From the NCBI GenBank assembly GCA_027625915.1, contig JANTQA010000047.1, forward strand, positions 8,494,001 to 8,558,000: 64,000 nt of DNA. The letters run 5' to 3'. Source of the stretch: Anaeramoeba flamelloides. Taxonomy: Eukaryota > Metamonada > Anaeramoebidae. Of the stretch, positions 20,816 to 31,990 are shown in pieces. Each line of letters opens with the position of its first letter. Positions within the stretch are counted from its first letter, which is position 1. Position numbers and translations under genes: made by a program. The notes under the pieces are model-generated. The model was not told where the DNA came from and did no database searches. It saw only the letters and a program-made list of their open reading frames with translations.

Positions 20816-22494
20816 TTGTAAATCAGGTAATAATATCATCAAAATCAATTTTTTTTATTGACAAAAACATTTAAATTGTCATAAAGATTCTTGTGAATAA
20901 GAACAGATAATTTACTCAAAAAAAAAAAATTACAAAATTGAAAATTATTTGAAATTTATTAGCATTTTTAAAAATAATAAAACTTATTTTATCTATCTTT
21001 AAAGAATAAAAAGTTTTACTTATAATATATCAATTTAATTGTTAAACTTTTGTTAAACTTCCATCAAATTTTCATTTATTAAATCATCTATGCCCCAATT
21101 AGTTTTATTTGCTGATATTTGAATTATAATATTAATACTGAAAAAATAATAACAAAAATAAAAACTTTTCAAAATCAAAACTTTTCAACCTTAAGGGTCG
21201 AGTCATTACTGCGAAAAATTTTTTTCTGAAAACGAAAAAAACTTTTTTGTAATTTTTATGAGGGCCTAACGTCAATCAAAAACCAACCAACCTATGATGT
21301 ATGATCGATCTCCAAAAATCAACAAGTAAAAATGAGGACATTTTTAGACAAAAGCACCAACGAGCGACGCATAATTTCCAATTTGAATGGTTAGAATTAC
21401 AATTTTGAAAACAACTTTGTCAGTTTTGAAGTGTCTCTCTTTGGCGCTTTTTGAGATCTCGGTGATTTTTATTTTCTTTTTGGTCTTTTTTCAAATGAGT
21501 TATTTTAATTGAAAGAATATTACATAATCCATACTTGGTCAAATTTAGAGAGTTTTAAAATAACCACAAATCAGATTAAAACGAATTAAATTGATTGGGG
21601 AAAAATTCAAGAAAGCAATTCGTTTTAAATTAAAGAAATTTAACCATTTGGAAAAGAAAATGAGAAAAGATGAATTTTTTTTTTTTAAATTTTGATTTTT
21701 TGAAATTGAGAACTCTTTTTCTTTGTTGAATTTTTTATCAGTGAGATACAATGGAATTTTTTTTTTTATTTGAATTTTGTCAACCAAAAGAAGGGCTATT
21801 TCACAATACCCTTTTGGGTACCGGGCCACCCCTTGAGTATGGAGTACATTCACGGTAAATGACTAGACCCTTAAACAAAAAATAATATTTTACTCTATTT
21901 TCAAGAATTAACTAAATATTAAATAAAAATAATCAGTTATTTTTTCCTTACCATATTGGAAACAAGTGAATTTTGGATATCAAAAAATATGCTCTAATAA
22001 ATAAATTGCTTAATGGGGGTTCAATAATCCCTTTGAGAAGTGTATCCACATATTACTTTCAAACAATTTAATAGTTCTAAAAAAAAAAACCATGCTTATG
22101 TAAAATTCACCATTTACTGAAAAGTTATTTAAATGAAAGAAATATCATTTTTAATGTTTTTAGCAGTTTGTTGTCTAAAAAAAGGAAATTTTTGATTCTT
22201 GAAAATTATTATTTGGCAAATGATACAAACTCTTTTTTTGATCTGAAAAAAAAAAAAAAAGAAAAAAATTGTAAAGTACTTTAAATTGTAAAAATAAGAA
22301 AATGCTAATGTTCTAATATAAATAAAGGTTTTATTATTTTTTTATTCTCTGTAACTATTGAAAAGTTAATTTAATTTCTTCAACATATTTGTGAAAACAA
22401 TATGCAGAAAAACTATTATTGATAATATATCAAATAAAAATTCCTTTTGTTTTAAGTATTTTGAGCCTAATGGGTTGTTATAATATTTTTCATT
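20816..22494. other. Gene-free spacer between tRNA duplicates
   Basis: AT-rich DNA with the TTAA-flanked element at 21195-21870. Nothing else is supported. Confidence 0.5.
21195..21870. mobile_element. TTAA-flanked element, 676 bp
   Basis: The left end is TTAA then GGGTCGAGTCATTACTGCG. The right end, reverse-complemented, is TTAA then GGGTCTAGTCATTTACCGTG. The interior is locally G+C-richer (CGAGCGACGC, GGGTACCGGGCCACCCC), unlike the surrounding DNA, which suggests foreign origin. A 102-codon minus frame (21853-21545) shows no recognisable transposase. It is non-autonomous. Confidence 0.65.
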
Positions 22495-23742
22495 GTGATT
22501 TAAGTTGTTAGGTCACATATTTGATTGTAATAGAGACTGGAAAAAAAGTGAAAATCATTTTTAGAAAAAAACCCGAAAAATGAATAATACTGATAAATTC
22601 AAATAAATATCTGAAAATTTTCACTTCATTTTTCATTTTACCAATTTTTTTTTACATAAGCTTTGAACAAAGCAATTTATTCTTTTAAATGTTAAAAAAA
22701 TTTGTTAAATTGGTTGTACTTCAAAAATATCTTTCTCTTGAGTTGTTCTAAAAGTTGTTCGATGAGATTACAAGATTACAAAATGGGATATTGAACTAAA
22801 AATTTTATTAAATATATTTGAATTTATTAGTATCTGAAACTTTTGAGAAGTGAAAAATTCTTGTTTACTTGGAATCAGTCAAATAAAAGATCTTTTAAAA
22901 TGAAATTCATTTTTTTTTATTATTGTTTTGAATCTGAAAAATAGAACGAAATATATGTCTGATCTGATAATTTTTTTTATTTTTGATTGAATAACTCATT
23001 TTATTTTTCTATTTTGAAATAGAGTTTGTTTTGTGAATATAAAAATGAGAATTCAAAGGAACAAAGAATTCTAAAAATCAATTTTGAAAGGATTAAAAAT
23101 TCTGAAAAAAAAAAAAAAAAAAATTTTTTTTAAAATTGGAATATTTTTTTGTGATCTTTGTAAAAAAAATAATTGATGATTGTTCAAAAGTCTTTACATT
23201 TAAACTTAAAAGATAAACATCTAAATAAACTTTTGTATATCAAAAAAGTCGAAAAAAAAAGTAAAGTGGTTCTACTAGGAATCGAACCTAGGTCTAGAGA
23301 ATCAGAACCTCTCATGCTGCCATTACACCATAGAACCTTTTACAGTAAAAGTTTACTTAAATATAAAAAGAAATTCTTATTTGAATTGAAAAAGAAAAAG
23401 AAATTTAAAAACATACTCAAATTGAAATAATTTAATTAAAGTATCTACAAAAATTTCAAATTGGGTTTAAAGAAAAATTCACAAACTTCAACAAGTTAAA
23501 AAATCTTAAACTCGATTCAGACAATCAAATTCTAAATATTGAAAATTTTATCTTTACCAAAAAAATAAATTCAAATTTTTCCATCATCTTTTCAGATTTA
23601 AATTGATACAATAATACAGTTCCTCAGAATGTAATCTAACAAAAGACAATTGAAAGTGTTCAAGAAAATACGTGATTAATTCTAAATATCGAAATAAAAC
23701 TAAAAATACTTTACTTTTTAAATAATACAATTTCTTGAGATC
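22495..23742. repeat. Segmental duplicate C carrying tRNA-Gln (partner 19797-20815)
   Basis: Same order of blocks as duplicate B, with an extra stretch around 22585-22830 whose boundaries both show ATCTGAAA. That pattern fits either an insertion here or a deletion in B. It carries the anticodon-variant tRNA. Confidence 0.8.
23267..23337 (-). tRNA. tRNA-Gln (CUG), copy C
   Basis: Same fold and same sequence as copies A and B except for one base in the mature region: position 23305 is G on the plus strand, so the wobble base is C. The loop reads TTCTGAT and the anticodon is CUG, reading CAG. Control boxes and discriminator A are intact and a T-run follows the gene. The single change at the wobble base, in a copy whose flanks carry many changes, suggests a functional isoacceptor. 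Confidence 0.93.
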
Positions 23743-24205
23743 TTAATTTAAAAATGTTCCATTTTCTTCACAACAAACCAAAAAAATTCCCCAAAAAAAA
23801 AACAATTCATTTCAATACTAATTTAAAGAATTAATTAATAATCTTAAAAAGTCCGAAAGTTACAAAAATTTATTTGAAATTTGTCTTTAAATATATAATT
23901 TGCGAAAATAATTATTTTTTTTTCAAAATATATAATAATTGACCCAATAATAGACTTATTCGACAAACTATGTTTATGAATTGGAAATATATGGTTAATA
24001 AAAATGAGTTCAGAAAAAGGAAACAAACTAATCATTTTTTTAGTTTTAATTTGAATTTTACAGTGATCAGAAATAGACTTACCTAGAGAATAAAATCATT
24101 GCTTTTTTTTTCTTTTGGGCTTATAAATTAACAATTAATTCATTACTCAATTGTATAAATAAGTAAAATATATTTTCAAGATCTGTTCAGAGATATTTTG
24201 GCATA

Positions 24206-24400
24206 ACTGTCAGTTCCACTTTTAATACACAAACTTTGAAAAAAATTTAAGGCACAAACAAAATCACAAATTAAGTAACATTTTTTGGAATTTTTTTCAC
24301 ACAAATTAATATCCTAGAATTTAAATTTTGTGCTTTAATTTGGGATTTTTTTGTGCCTTAAATTTCTTAGCAGTTTGTGCCTTAAAAGTGGAAATGGCTG
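24206..24400. mobile_element. Foldback MITE family 1, copy
   Basis: A 195-bp copy flanked by TA. The left end begins ACTGTCAGTTCCACTTTTAA, the right end AAAAGTGGAAATGGCTG. The arms carry the family TTAAGGCACAAA motifs. It heads the second segmental duplicate (to about 25400). Confidence 0.78.
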
Positions 24401-24701
24401 TAATTTAAATTCTTAATTGTATTGATTTACCTTATTTATATAAAAAAAATTTCCAATATAGAGGAAAGTTGTACATTTTTTTTCTGGTATAATTTATATT
24501 AAAGACTACTTTATCACCCGTGGAGGGTGATTAATTATTGTGTTATTTTTACATTCACTTCACAAAGTAATTTTCATTCTGAAGAAATTAGACAAAAAAT
24601 ATTAATTTAAAGTCAGAAAAACACCAAACAAAAAAAAAATGTATATCAAATAGTTTTTTGAATGAAAATTTTTTAAAAAAAGTTTTACGGATTTTCAAGT
24701 A

Positions 24702-25160
24702 GAGCAGTGAAAAAAATCCCTGACAAGATTTTTAATTGTGAATATTAGTAAAATTATTGTGTAATTTCATTTATTTACAATCAAATTCCTTTTTTTAAGA
24801 ATCGAACTTTTTCAATTATAACTCCCCCACTTATTAGAATGATGATTAATGCAATCACACTTGTTCAAAACACCATTCAACCAATCAAAAAACAAGAAGA
24901 AAAATTATCATTTTCCAAACTCTAGTAAACCTCAATAAAACTGGATTATTTTTCAAAAAAAGTTGATCAACATATGGCTATCAAACAATTACTCAAGTAT
25001 TCTAGAGACACCTTACTTTAATGAAATTTAGGTAGGTTTATTACTAATCTCATAAAAAAATTGGTTATTTATAATCAGGATTTCATTGAAATTAGACAAA
25101 AATTTTACTAATACTCATATTCATAATTAAAAATCTTGTCAGGGATTTTTTTCCCTACTA
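24702..25160. mobile_element. TA-flanked element family 2 (459 bp)
   Basis: Left GAGCAGTGAAAAAAATCCC and right (reverse complement) TAGTAGGGAAAAAAATCCC, then both continue TGACAAGATTTTTAATT and ATTAGTAAAATT. TA is present at both borders. The sequence is missing from the homologous place in the duplicate at 17700-17730, showing it inserted after that duplication. A second copy is at about 28461-29185. Confidence 0.78.
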
Positions 25161-25747
25161 TACTTGTTTAAATTTTGAAATATTTTAAACTTTTAAAAGT
25201 AACTAAAAAATTATTTAGAAAAACTTGGCAAATTTTTTTATTTTTATAGATTTGAAATGTAACCAAAAAAATTTAAGGAACAATTTTTAGTTGGATCGAA
25301 GAAATTCGAAAATTGTTGAAAATTTCCCATTTTTTTGTAAAATAAATTTTTCGTTTTTAAAATTTTACCGAGATTATGGAACTATTTGTTAATTTTATTT
25401 ATTAAATATTTTACTGTTTTCGACTAAAAATTAATTTTGTTAAAAACAATTGATTAATGGGAAAAAAATTTTCTTTATTTTCCTTCCATTTCTTTTTAAA
25501 ATAGAGTTTTGAAAGTGTTGGGTTGTAATTTGTAATCTTTATTTGTAAAAAGGAAACCAAAAATCAAGTTAACATTTTTTTTCTGTTTATTATCAAAATA
25601 CAAACAGATAGTCAAGAATCGAAAATAGTAGAAAAGACTAAAATAAAAAGAATGAAATAGCTATACTATTAAGGTCCATATCATTAACCACACTCTTAAA
25701 AATATATTTCATTTTTCATTAAACAGATAAAAATAAAATATGATTTA

Positions 25748-26815
25748 CAATGGTGTAACAAACCAATATTGGCAAATATTAACCTATTAAAAAAATTTAA
25801 CTATTTTTTTTTTTTTTTTCAGACTTGGGTATTTGAAGATAGGAAGACAGTCATCTATTCTTGGTTCAGATTTAAATTGACTTTAGAGGTTAGATCTTTG
25901 ATTAATTGAAATAGTTCAATTATATTTACTGTTTTTGTTTCAAAAATTTCATCATAATTACAAAATTACTAAGATTAAAAAACTGATATTGGTTTAAATA
26001 ATTCATAATCTATTATTCACTTTTTTTTATACAAAATGGAACATTTTAATCTTTCTATATCTTGATAATTCCTTTTTCATATTTTTTTAAAGTGTACTAT
26101 TTCTTTTTTATATGTTATTGTCATCCCGTTGGTTTATCGCTTTTATTTTAACAATGAGTACATAAGCTATTTCCAAAAAAGTGGGGTAAATTTATTTTAA
26201 AATATATTTATTAAACCTAATATTCAAAGTAGTATTTAAATATACAAAATTATTAACTGTCATCTATTGGTTCTGTATAATAATTCAATTTGTTTCTAAG
26301 TATTGTATTATATAAATAATTGATATTAAATTTTCTGATCTCGTTTTTATCTGATATTTTTGAAGGTTTCAAATTTGTGTTTATTATTAACTTTTTGATT
26401 GGAAAAATAATTATCATAACTTTTGTAATTTCAACAAATCTTCAAATAAAATTGAAAAAATATAACTATATATGATTGTTTAAAAAATATTTTGGACCCA
26501 TTTCATCTTTCCATTTTTTTATTGTAATTGGTCGTACATTGCATTCTCCAAAAAAACAGCGTTATTTTTTTTTCACTTTTTGCAAATATTTCATGGAGTA
26601 TATTTTGAGATAATTATATTAGTTATATATTCAATCAGTATTAATATTAAATTTAATTTGGTATAGTCTATTAACAAATAACTTGACTAACAAAGATGAT
26701 TTTTTATGCAATGTCGAAAAAAAATGCACCACTTTTTTAAAAATAATTTATTTTATACATTAATTATATTTTTGTAAAAAGTTATGGTAAAAACTATGGG
26801 TTATTTACGCTACTG
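25748..26815. mobile_element. TA-flanked DNA transposon, copy B (1068 bp, interrupted)
   Basis: Left CAATGGTGTAAC and right GGGTTATTTACGCTACTG are flanked by TA. The interior to about 26160 matches copy A (10543-11022), including the T-tract, CAG and 66-nt open block (25823-25888) followed by GTTAGATC. The remainder is split by another element at about 26171-26741. Confidence 0.7.
26171..26741. mobile_element. Element nested in copy B, ~570 bp
   Basis: The outer inverted similarity is AAAAAAGTGGGG on the left against AAAAAAGTGGTG in the reverse complement of the right. The sequence is absent from copy A at the same place. Internal blocks such as GATATTAAATTTTCTGATC recur at about 50640-51200, so a diverged copy lies downstream of ATG16. 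Confidence 0.5.
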
Positions 26816-27216
26816 TACAATCTATTTCAATATTTTAAAAACAAAGTAATAGGTTTATGATCAGATCTTTTATTACTTTAAGTAGTCCAGACGATTATCG
26901 ATTTGTAAATGTATTTGAATTGTTTTGGTTTTCGATAGTAGTTTTAAATAATTTTATTTCAATGAATATAATTTATTGAGAGATAAAAAAACTTAAGGGA
27001 GTAGCTACACCATAGGAAATGATAAAAATTTGAGAGAGATGATATAAGAATTTTTTATTTTAGTGGTGTGTGATCGTAGATTCTCTAAAAATTTTTTTAA
27101 AAAAATTATTTTGTTATTGATATTTTTTTTTAGTAAATATTAAACAATAAAAAAAAGAGAATATATTGATGAAATAGTTTTTTTTTTTTTTTTTTTTATT
27201 AAAATAAACTTAATTA

Positions 27217-27728
27217 CAAAAATTTGGACACAATTTAAACAGTTGGAAAAATAACAATAACATGATTTACATCCAATTGGGAAGTAATTTTAATTTAACA
27301 AATTATTTCATTTTTTGTCTCTTTTGTTTTTGTTTTCATTTTCTTTTTTTCAGTTACGTAATCTGTTTAGTTAGATCTGAAAATTATTAATCGATGCTTG
27401 ATAGAAGGTTACTGTTGAGTTTGTTAAATTGAAAAATCCACATAGAATTGGTCCATGGTATCTTTATATTTGATTGATCAGCCTATGTTTGTGTAATTTT
27501 TACAAATTTACCAATCCATTTTTTTTTTCAGCTCGTTTCCTTATTTTGGACACACTGGTTTTGATTTTTGAGTTTTATAATGTTTTCTTTTATTTGGATG
27601 AAAATGATTACTTATTACAACATTAATGCTGGGTAACTTAAATGTGATTTTAGATTAGGTTTAGAAAAAAATAATAAATTGAGTTTTTGTTTTCTTATTT
27701 TTGATTTTAGATGTGTCCAAATTTTTGG
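27217..27728. mobile_element. Mariner-like relic with CAAAAATTTGGACACA ends
   Basis: It begins CAAAAATTTGGACACA after a TA; the right end reads TGTGTCCAAATTTTTG. This end sequence is of the Tc1/mariner type. The right TA has decayed. There is no coding remnant. It lies inside the TTAA-flanked element. Confidence 0.5.
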
Positions 27729-28100
27729 AATGGGGTTTAGTTTTTTTTTTTTGTGAGAAAGATAATTTCAGATTCTTAGAATAAAATTTATAGCTGTTTT
27801 GTGGTTTACACTTTGATAAAATATAATCATATTCATTTCTCCAATTCCACCAAATCCAACGATTTAAAATCCTAATCAGTAATGTTTTGACTTAATTATT
27901 AATTTTTTGGAATCCTTCTAGCTATTTAAGTACCATTTATGTTTCTTTTAATGACTCTCCCGCTAGTAAGGTGGCTGTTCATTTTAAATAAAATCCATTA
28001 ATCTCAAATGCCACTGATAAAAAAATATTTCTAATTGTTCATGTTGTCATGATTAAAAAAAACTCAAAAATGATGAAAAAATAAAAATGAAAAAATTAAA

Positions 28101-28195
28101 TGCCACAATAGAATGTTGAGATAAGGATAAAAGATAAGTCATTCAACATTCAAAACACTATTTTAAGCAATTGAACTCAACATTCTATTGTGGCA
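28101..28195. repeat. Perfect 20-bp inverted repeat
   Basis: TGCCACAATAGAATGTTGAG at 28101-28120 is exactly complementary to 28176-28195, with a 55-nt spacer that itself contains CATTCAACATTC. The exact match points to a recent insertion or conserved hairpin. Confidence 0.7.
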
Positions 28196-28460
28196 ATTTT
28201 ATTGAGACTATGAAAAAAAAAATTTAATAAATCTAATGAATGAAGTACTTTAAATAATTAAAATCAATGAGACGACCTAAGGAAAAAATGTTATTTTCTG
28301 ATCCTTTTCAGAATTGTAAAAAAGTGAAAAATTATCCTTTACCGTGGCTACTCCCTTAAATATTATTAAAAACCATGATTCTGAAATATTTTGAAATAGT
28401 ATATATAAGAGGAATAAAGGCGAGATTTGTTTTGTCTTTAGTATTGAAAAAATATATAGG

Positions 28461-29185
28461 AAATGAAAATAATCCTTAAAGGATTTTTAATTGTGAATAT
28501 TAGGAAAATTGATATACAGTCCTGTGCCTTAAAAAGGCACAGGAAAAATCAAGAAATAAGGCCCAAAAAAATCCCATTAAGGCACAAAATCAAAGTAGCC
28601 AAAATAAGGAACAATTTTTCTGAGTAAATTTCCAAGATTACTCATAATGTAATATTCTAAATATACATATTGTAGAAAGGACTCAAACTAACTCTGTAAC
28701 TATTCTGTGAAATTATATCTTGAAATTGGGAAAGTGCCTTAAATCAAAAATTTGTAACTTATATGTTGATTTTTGCTATGCCTTAAAATGGTACAGGACT
28801 GTATAATAACTTTTAATTCCAATCAAATCCTTTTTATAAGAATCAAACTTTTGAAAATTATAACTCGTCCACTTATTAGAACGATGATTAATAAATTTAC
28901 ACTTTTGAAAAGAATATTCAATCAATCAAAAAACAAGAATAAAATTTATCATTTTCGAAACACTTAGCAAACCTCTATCAAAATCTATTTTTTCAAAATA
29001 AATTGATCTATTTTGGCTATCAAACTATTAAATGAGTGTTCTATAAACACCGTACTTTTATGAATTTTAAATCGGTTTATTAGTTGGTCCATAAAAAATT
29101 TTGTTATGTAAAAAAAGGATTTGATTCTCTAATAAAAGAAATTACACTTCAATTTTCCTCATAATAATAATTAAAAATCCTCTCT
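28461..29185. mobile_element. Family 2 element, interrupted copy
   Basis: It shares with the 24702 copy the subterminal GGATTTTTAATTGTGAATATTAG, the central AACTCGTCCACTTATTAGAA-like block, CAATCAAAAAACAAGAA, and a right-hand inverted AATTAAAAATCCTC. The outer termini are too worn to place exactly. It is split by the element at 28517-28801. Its right end lies about 130 bp before the TMED2 start codon. Confidence 0.6.
28517..28801. mobile_element. TA-flanked MITE related to family 1 (285 bp), nested
   Basis: Left CAGTCCTGTGCCTTAAAA and right (reverse complement) CAGTCCTGTACCATTTTAAG, with TA at both borders. It carries several TTAAGGCAC/TTAAGGCCC motifs, like family 1. A 10-bp-arm palindrome (28521-28543) sits at its left end. 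It interrupts the family 2 copy. Confidence 0.8.
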
Positions 29186-29313
29186 GGTTTTGTCTTCCTT
29201 CTCTTACTATTTTTTTCAATTCTCTACAATCCTTAAAAGTTTCATTTTTTCTAAAGTTATCTTTTTCTGATTTCTCTCTCTTACGTCTCTCGAAAGTTTT
29301 TCTTTCAATACAA

Positions 29314-30327
29314 ATGAAACTACTCCAAAAAGTGATCTTTGTTCTTCTTTTATTAAAAACAGTTTTTGGGATAACTTTCACTGTTGAACCTAACAAAAAA
29401 GAATGCCTGTTTGAGGAGATCAAAAAACAAACACCAGTTACGATACTTTACCAAGTTGTTAGTGGAGGTGGTATGGACATCAACCTAAATGTAAGTTCTT
29501 TTTTTTCACCTTGCTTTTCAAAAGAAAAAAAAAAAAAAACAAAAAGCTTATTTAAAAGAAAAGAAATCAAAATGCAATAATTTGATAAAAAAAAAAAAAG
29601 CAATTGCCATTTTTTACAACAATTTTCAAACAGTGAACACTAAAAAGTTTTCAGAAGTGTTTCCAAAATAGTTTAAATGGAGAAATTGAAAAAAATATTG
29701 TGCACTTTTAAAAAACCTTTCTGTTTTCACTTTTTGGACTTCAATTTTTTTCAATTGTATAAAATTGAATATTTACACACAGACCTTTTTACCTGAGCAA
29801 TAAACAACATAACAAAACTCAAATCTTATAAAAAAAATAAATCAACAAACAACATAACAAAACTCAATAAACAATAAACACAATTTCTTTTGGTAATAAA
29901 GATCATTTCACCAACAGGAAAGCCGCTTTATACTGGAGAAAAGGAAAATGAGGGGAAATTTACCTTTGTTTCTGAAGACGAAGGAGAGTATCAGTTTTGT
30001 TTTGGCAATGAAATGTCTACTTTAACTTCAAAAGAGGTAAATTTGAATATCCGATTAGGAACGAGGTCTCAAAAATCAGACATCGCCAAAAAAAGGCACT
30101 TAACACAACTCGAAACTGGTGTTATCGAGTTACAAGAAGGGTTACAGAAAATTCTCTCAGAACAACACTATTTGATGATCAGAGAAAGGAGGCATCGAAA
30201 CACCACAGAAAGTACAAACGCCCGTGTCCTATGGTGGAGCTTTTTGGAAGCCTTTCTGCTCATGGCAATGGCAATTGCTCAAATTTATTATTTAAAAAGA
30301 ATGTTTAAGGTTCAACGGGCTATTTAA
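29314..30327 (+). CDS. TMED2: TMED2-like p24-beta cargo receptor
   Basis: Two exons, 29314-29490 and 29902-30327, joined in phase 0 (donor AAT|GTAAGT, acceptor AAAG), encode 200 residues; human TMED2 has 201. Signal peptide (residues 1-19), GOLD domain with the conserved cysteine pair (C31 and the Cys in YQFCFGNEMST), coiled coil with RERRHRNTTESTN matching RERIHRAINDNTN, one membrane span, and a cytosolic tail YLKRMFKVQRAI aligned to human YLKRFFEVRRVV. p24 proteins cycle between ER and Golgi in COPII/COPI vesicles and select GPI-anchored and other cargo. The usual FF of the tail is MF here, and the tail Arg pair is split by Gln. The intron contains two near-identical CAACATAACAAAACTCAA blocks. 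A family 2 mobile element ends about 130 bp upstream. Confidence 0.95.
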
Positions 30328-30494
30328 ACACTCTGCCAAGTTGTGTAAATTCTTGCAATTCATTTTTTCTTTTTGATTGTTTTCAATTCGGGATGTTATC
30401 TGTTGATTTCAGAGGCAAAAAAAAAATTGGAGAAACGAAGATAAAAAATCAGAGAAACAATTGTTGCACAAAGAGAAATCTAAATCATTTTCAG

Positions 30495-30530
30495 TTTCTG
30501 TTTCTGTTTCTGTTTCTGTTTCTTTTTCTC
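30495..30530. repeat. (TTTCTG)n microsatellite
   Basis: About five tandem TTTCTG units in the 3' flank of TMED2. The same hexanucleotide occurs inside the coding repeat near 1040-1110. Confidence 0.7.
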
Positions 30531-31794
30531 ATTTTTTTTTCTCTCTCTTGTTTTTTTTCTTTTTGCACTTCTCTTTTTTTAAATTCTTCAATTTTTTTTG
30601 AATTTAATTCATTTTACAGGAAACAACAAATAACTTTTCGATTGAATAATAAAAAAGAATACATTTTTATGATCCCTTTGACCAAAAAGTCAATTACAAT
30701 CAAAATTTTATGAATAATGAAATCTGTAAATCATTTTTAATTATTAAATATTTTATTCTGAATTGTTGATAAACAAATAATTTGCACAATGGACACAAGA
30801 AACCCAAGGGCCCTTATTTACGAACATAATCCTTAAATGGAATATGAAAGAATAATAACTGTAATTTTTTCAAAAATCGTTTTATTTTTTTTTTTTTTAC
30901 TATTTTTTTTTTTAATATTTTTTTTTTTTTGTGAAATATATTAGAATAGCAAAATTCAAGTTATTTTTTTGGTGTTTAATAAATTAATTTCACCTCAAAC
31001 AATAATATTAATTGAATAAAATGAGAATTATTTCACAAGTGTAAATTGAGTGTCTCTAAAAATAGATTTTTTCCAAAAAAAAAGGCCAAATTTATTTTAT
31101 AATATCTTTATTAAAATACAATTATAATATAACTATTTTGATATCCACAATTATTATGCATCATTTATTGAAACTTAATAGTGATCCAATGTTTTTGTTA
31201 GTACAGTCTTTCCAAGTCACCTTGGATTTTTAGATGAATAAAAAATTTAATACTGAAATAGCTTTTTTGACAATTGATATAAGAATAAGAAAGTTCAGGT
31301 TGAAAAAAAAAAAATCACACCTAATCTAATCTGAAACCTTTTCTTTTGACAATGATCAAAGAAAAATTGTTATACCAAGAGTAAATTATCAGTGGTTTCG
31401 CAACGAATTTTTGATGATTAAAGTTATTTTGGGTTCAGAAATATTTTTATTCCTTTCAGACAAAATTTGTTTCAATGTTTTCATTTATATGTGAAATTTT
31501 TTTTTTTAGAGTCGAACTTTCTAATTCTGATATAAACTATTAAAAAATCTAAATCAGCATCAAAACACGATTTCATGAAAAAAAAAAAATTTCGGTAGCG
31601 TGGAATGGTTGCATGGCTCTACTTTAATAAAATCTTTGAAAGTTTAATATCTCAGTTTTTAATGTGATTTTTATGTTGTGAAAATTGGTGGTTCCTTTTT
31701 TTCTTTTTGATGTAAAAAAATTTTCCAAAGATGACAGATTATCATGAGTACAGAAAAAATATAAAATTGAGGATATTTTTGAATGAAATGCTTA

Positions 31795-31990
31795 CAGTCA
31801 GTTCCACTTTTAAGGCACAAACTGCAACGAAATTTAAGGCACCCAAAAAAGCTCAAATTAAGGCACTAAATTCAGATTCTACGAAAATAATTTGTATAAA
31901 AAAAAAATTCCAAATTTTGTACCTTAATTTGAGATTTATTTGTGCATTAAATTTAATTGAAAATTGGTACCTTGAATTTGAAACTGACTA
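31795..31990. mobile_element. Foldback MITE family 1, copy
   Basis: Left CAGTCAGTTCCACTTTTAAG after TA; right end TTGAAACTGACTA with a worn terminus. The arms carry AATTAAGGCAC and TACCTTAATTTGAG motifs in opposite orientation. Confidence 0.8.

Larger units (their letters stand above)
26997..28355. mobile_element. TTAA-flanked element, 1.36 kb, with nested repeats
   Basis: Left TTAAGGGAGTAGCTAC and right (reverse complement) TTAAGGGAGTAGCCAC, bordered by TTAA. No transposase frame is visible. It contains a mariner-like inverted pair (27217-27728) and a perfect 20-bp inverted repeat (28101-28195). Confidence 0.65.

Noticed and set aside
18835-23430. Three similar plus-strand frames (18835, 20236, 23173) containing LLGIEPRSRES
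   Set aside because: They are antisense translations of the tRNA-Gln genes and their duplicated flanks; the shared peptide is the reverse complement of the T arm and anticodon arm.
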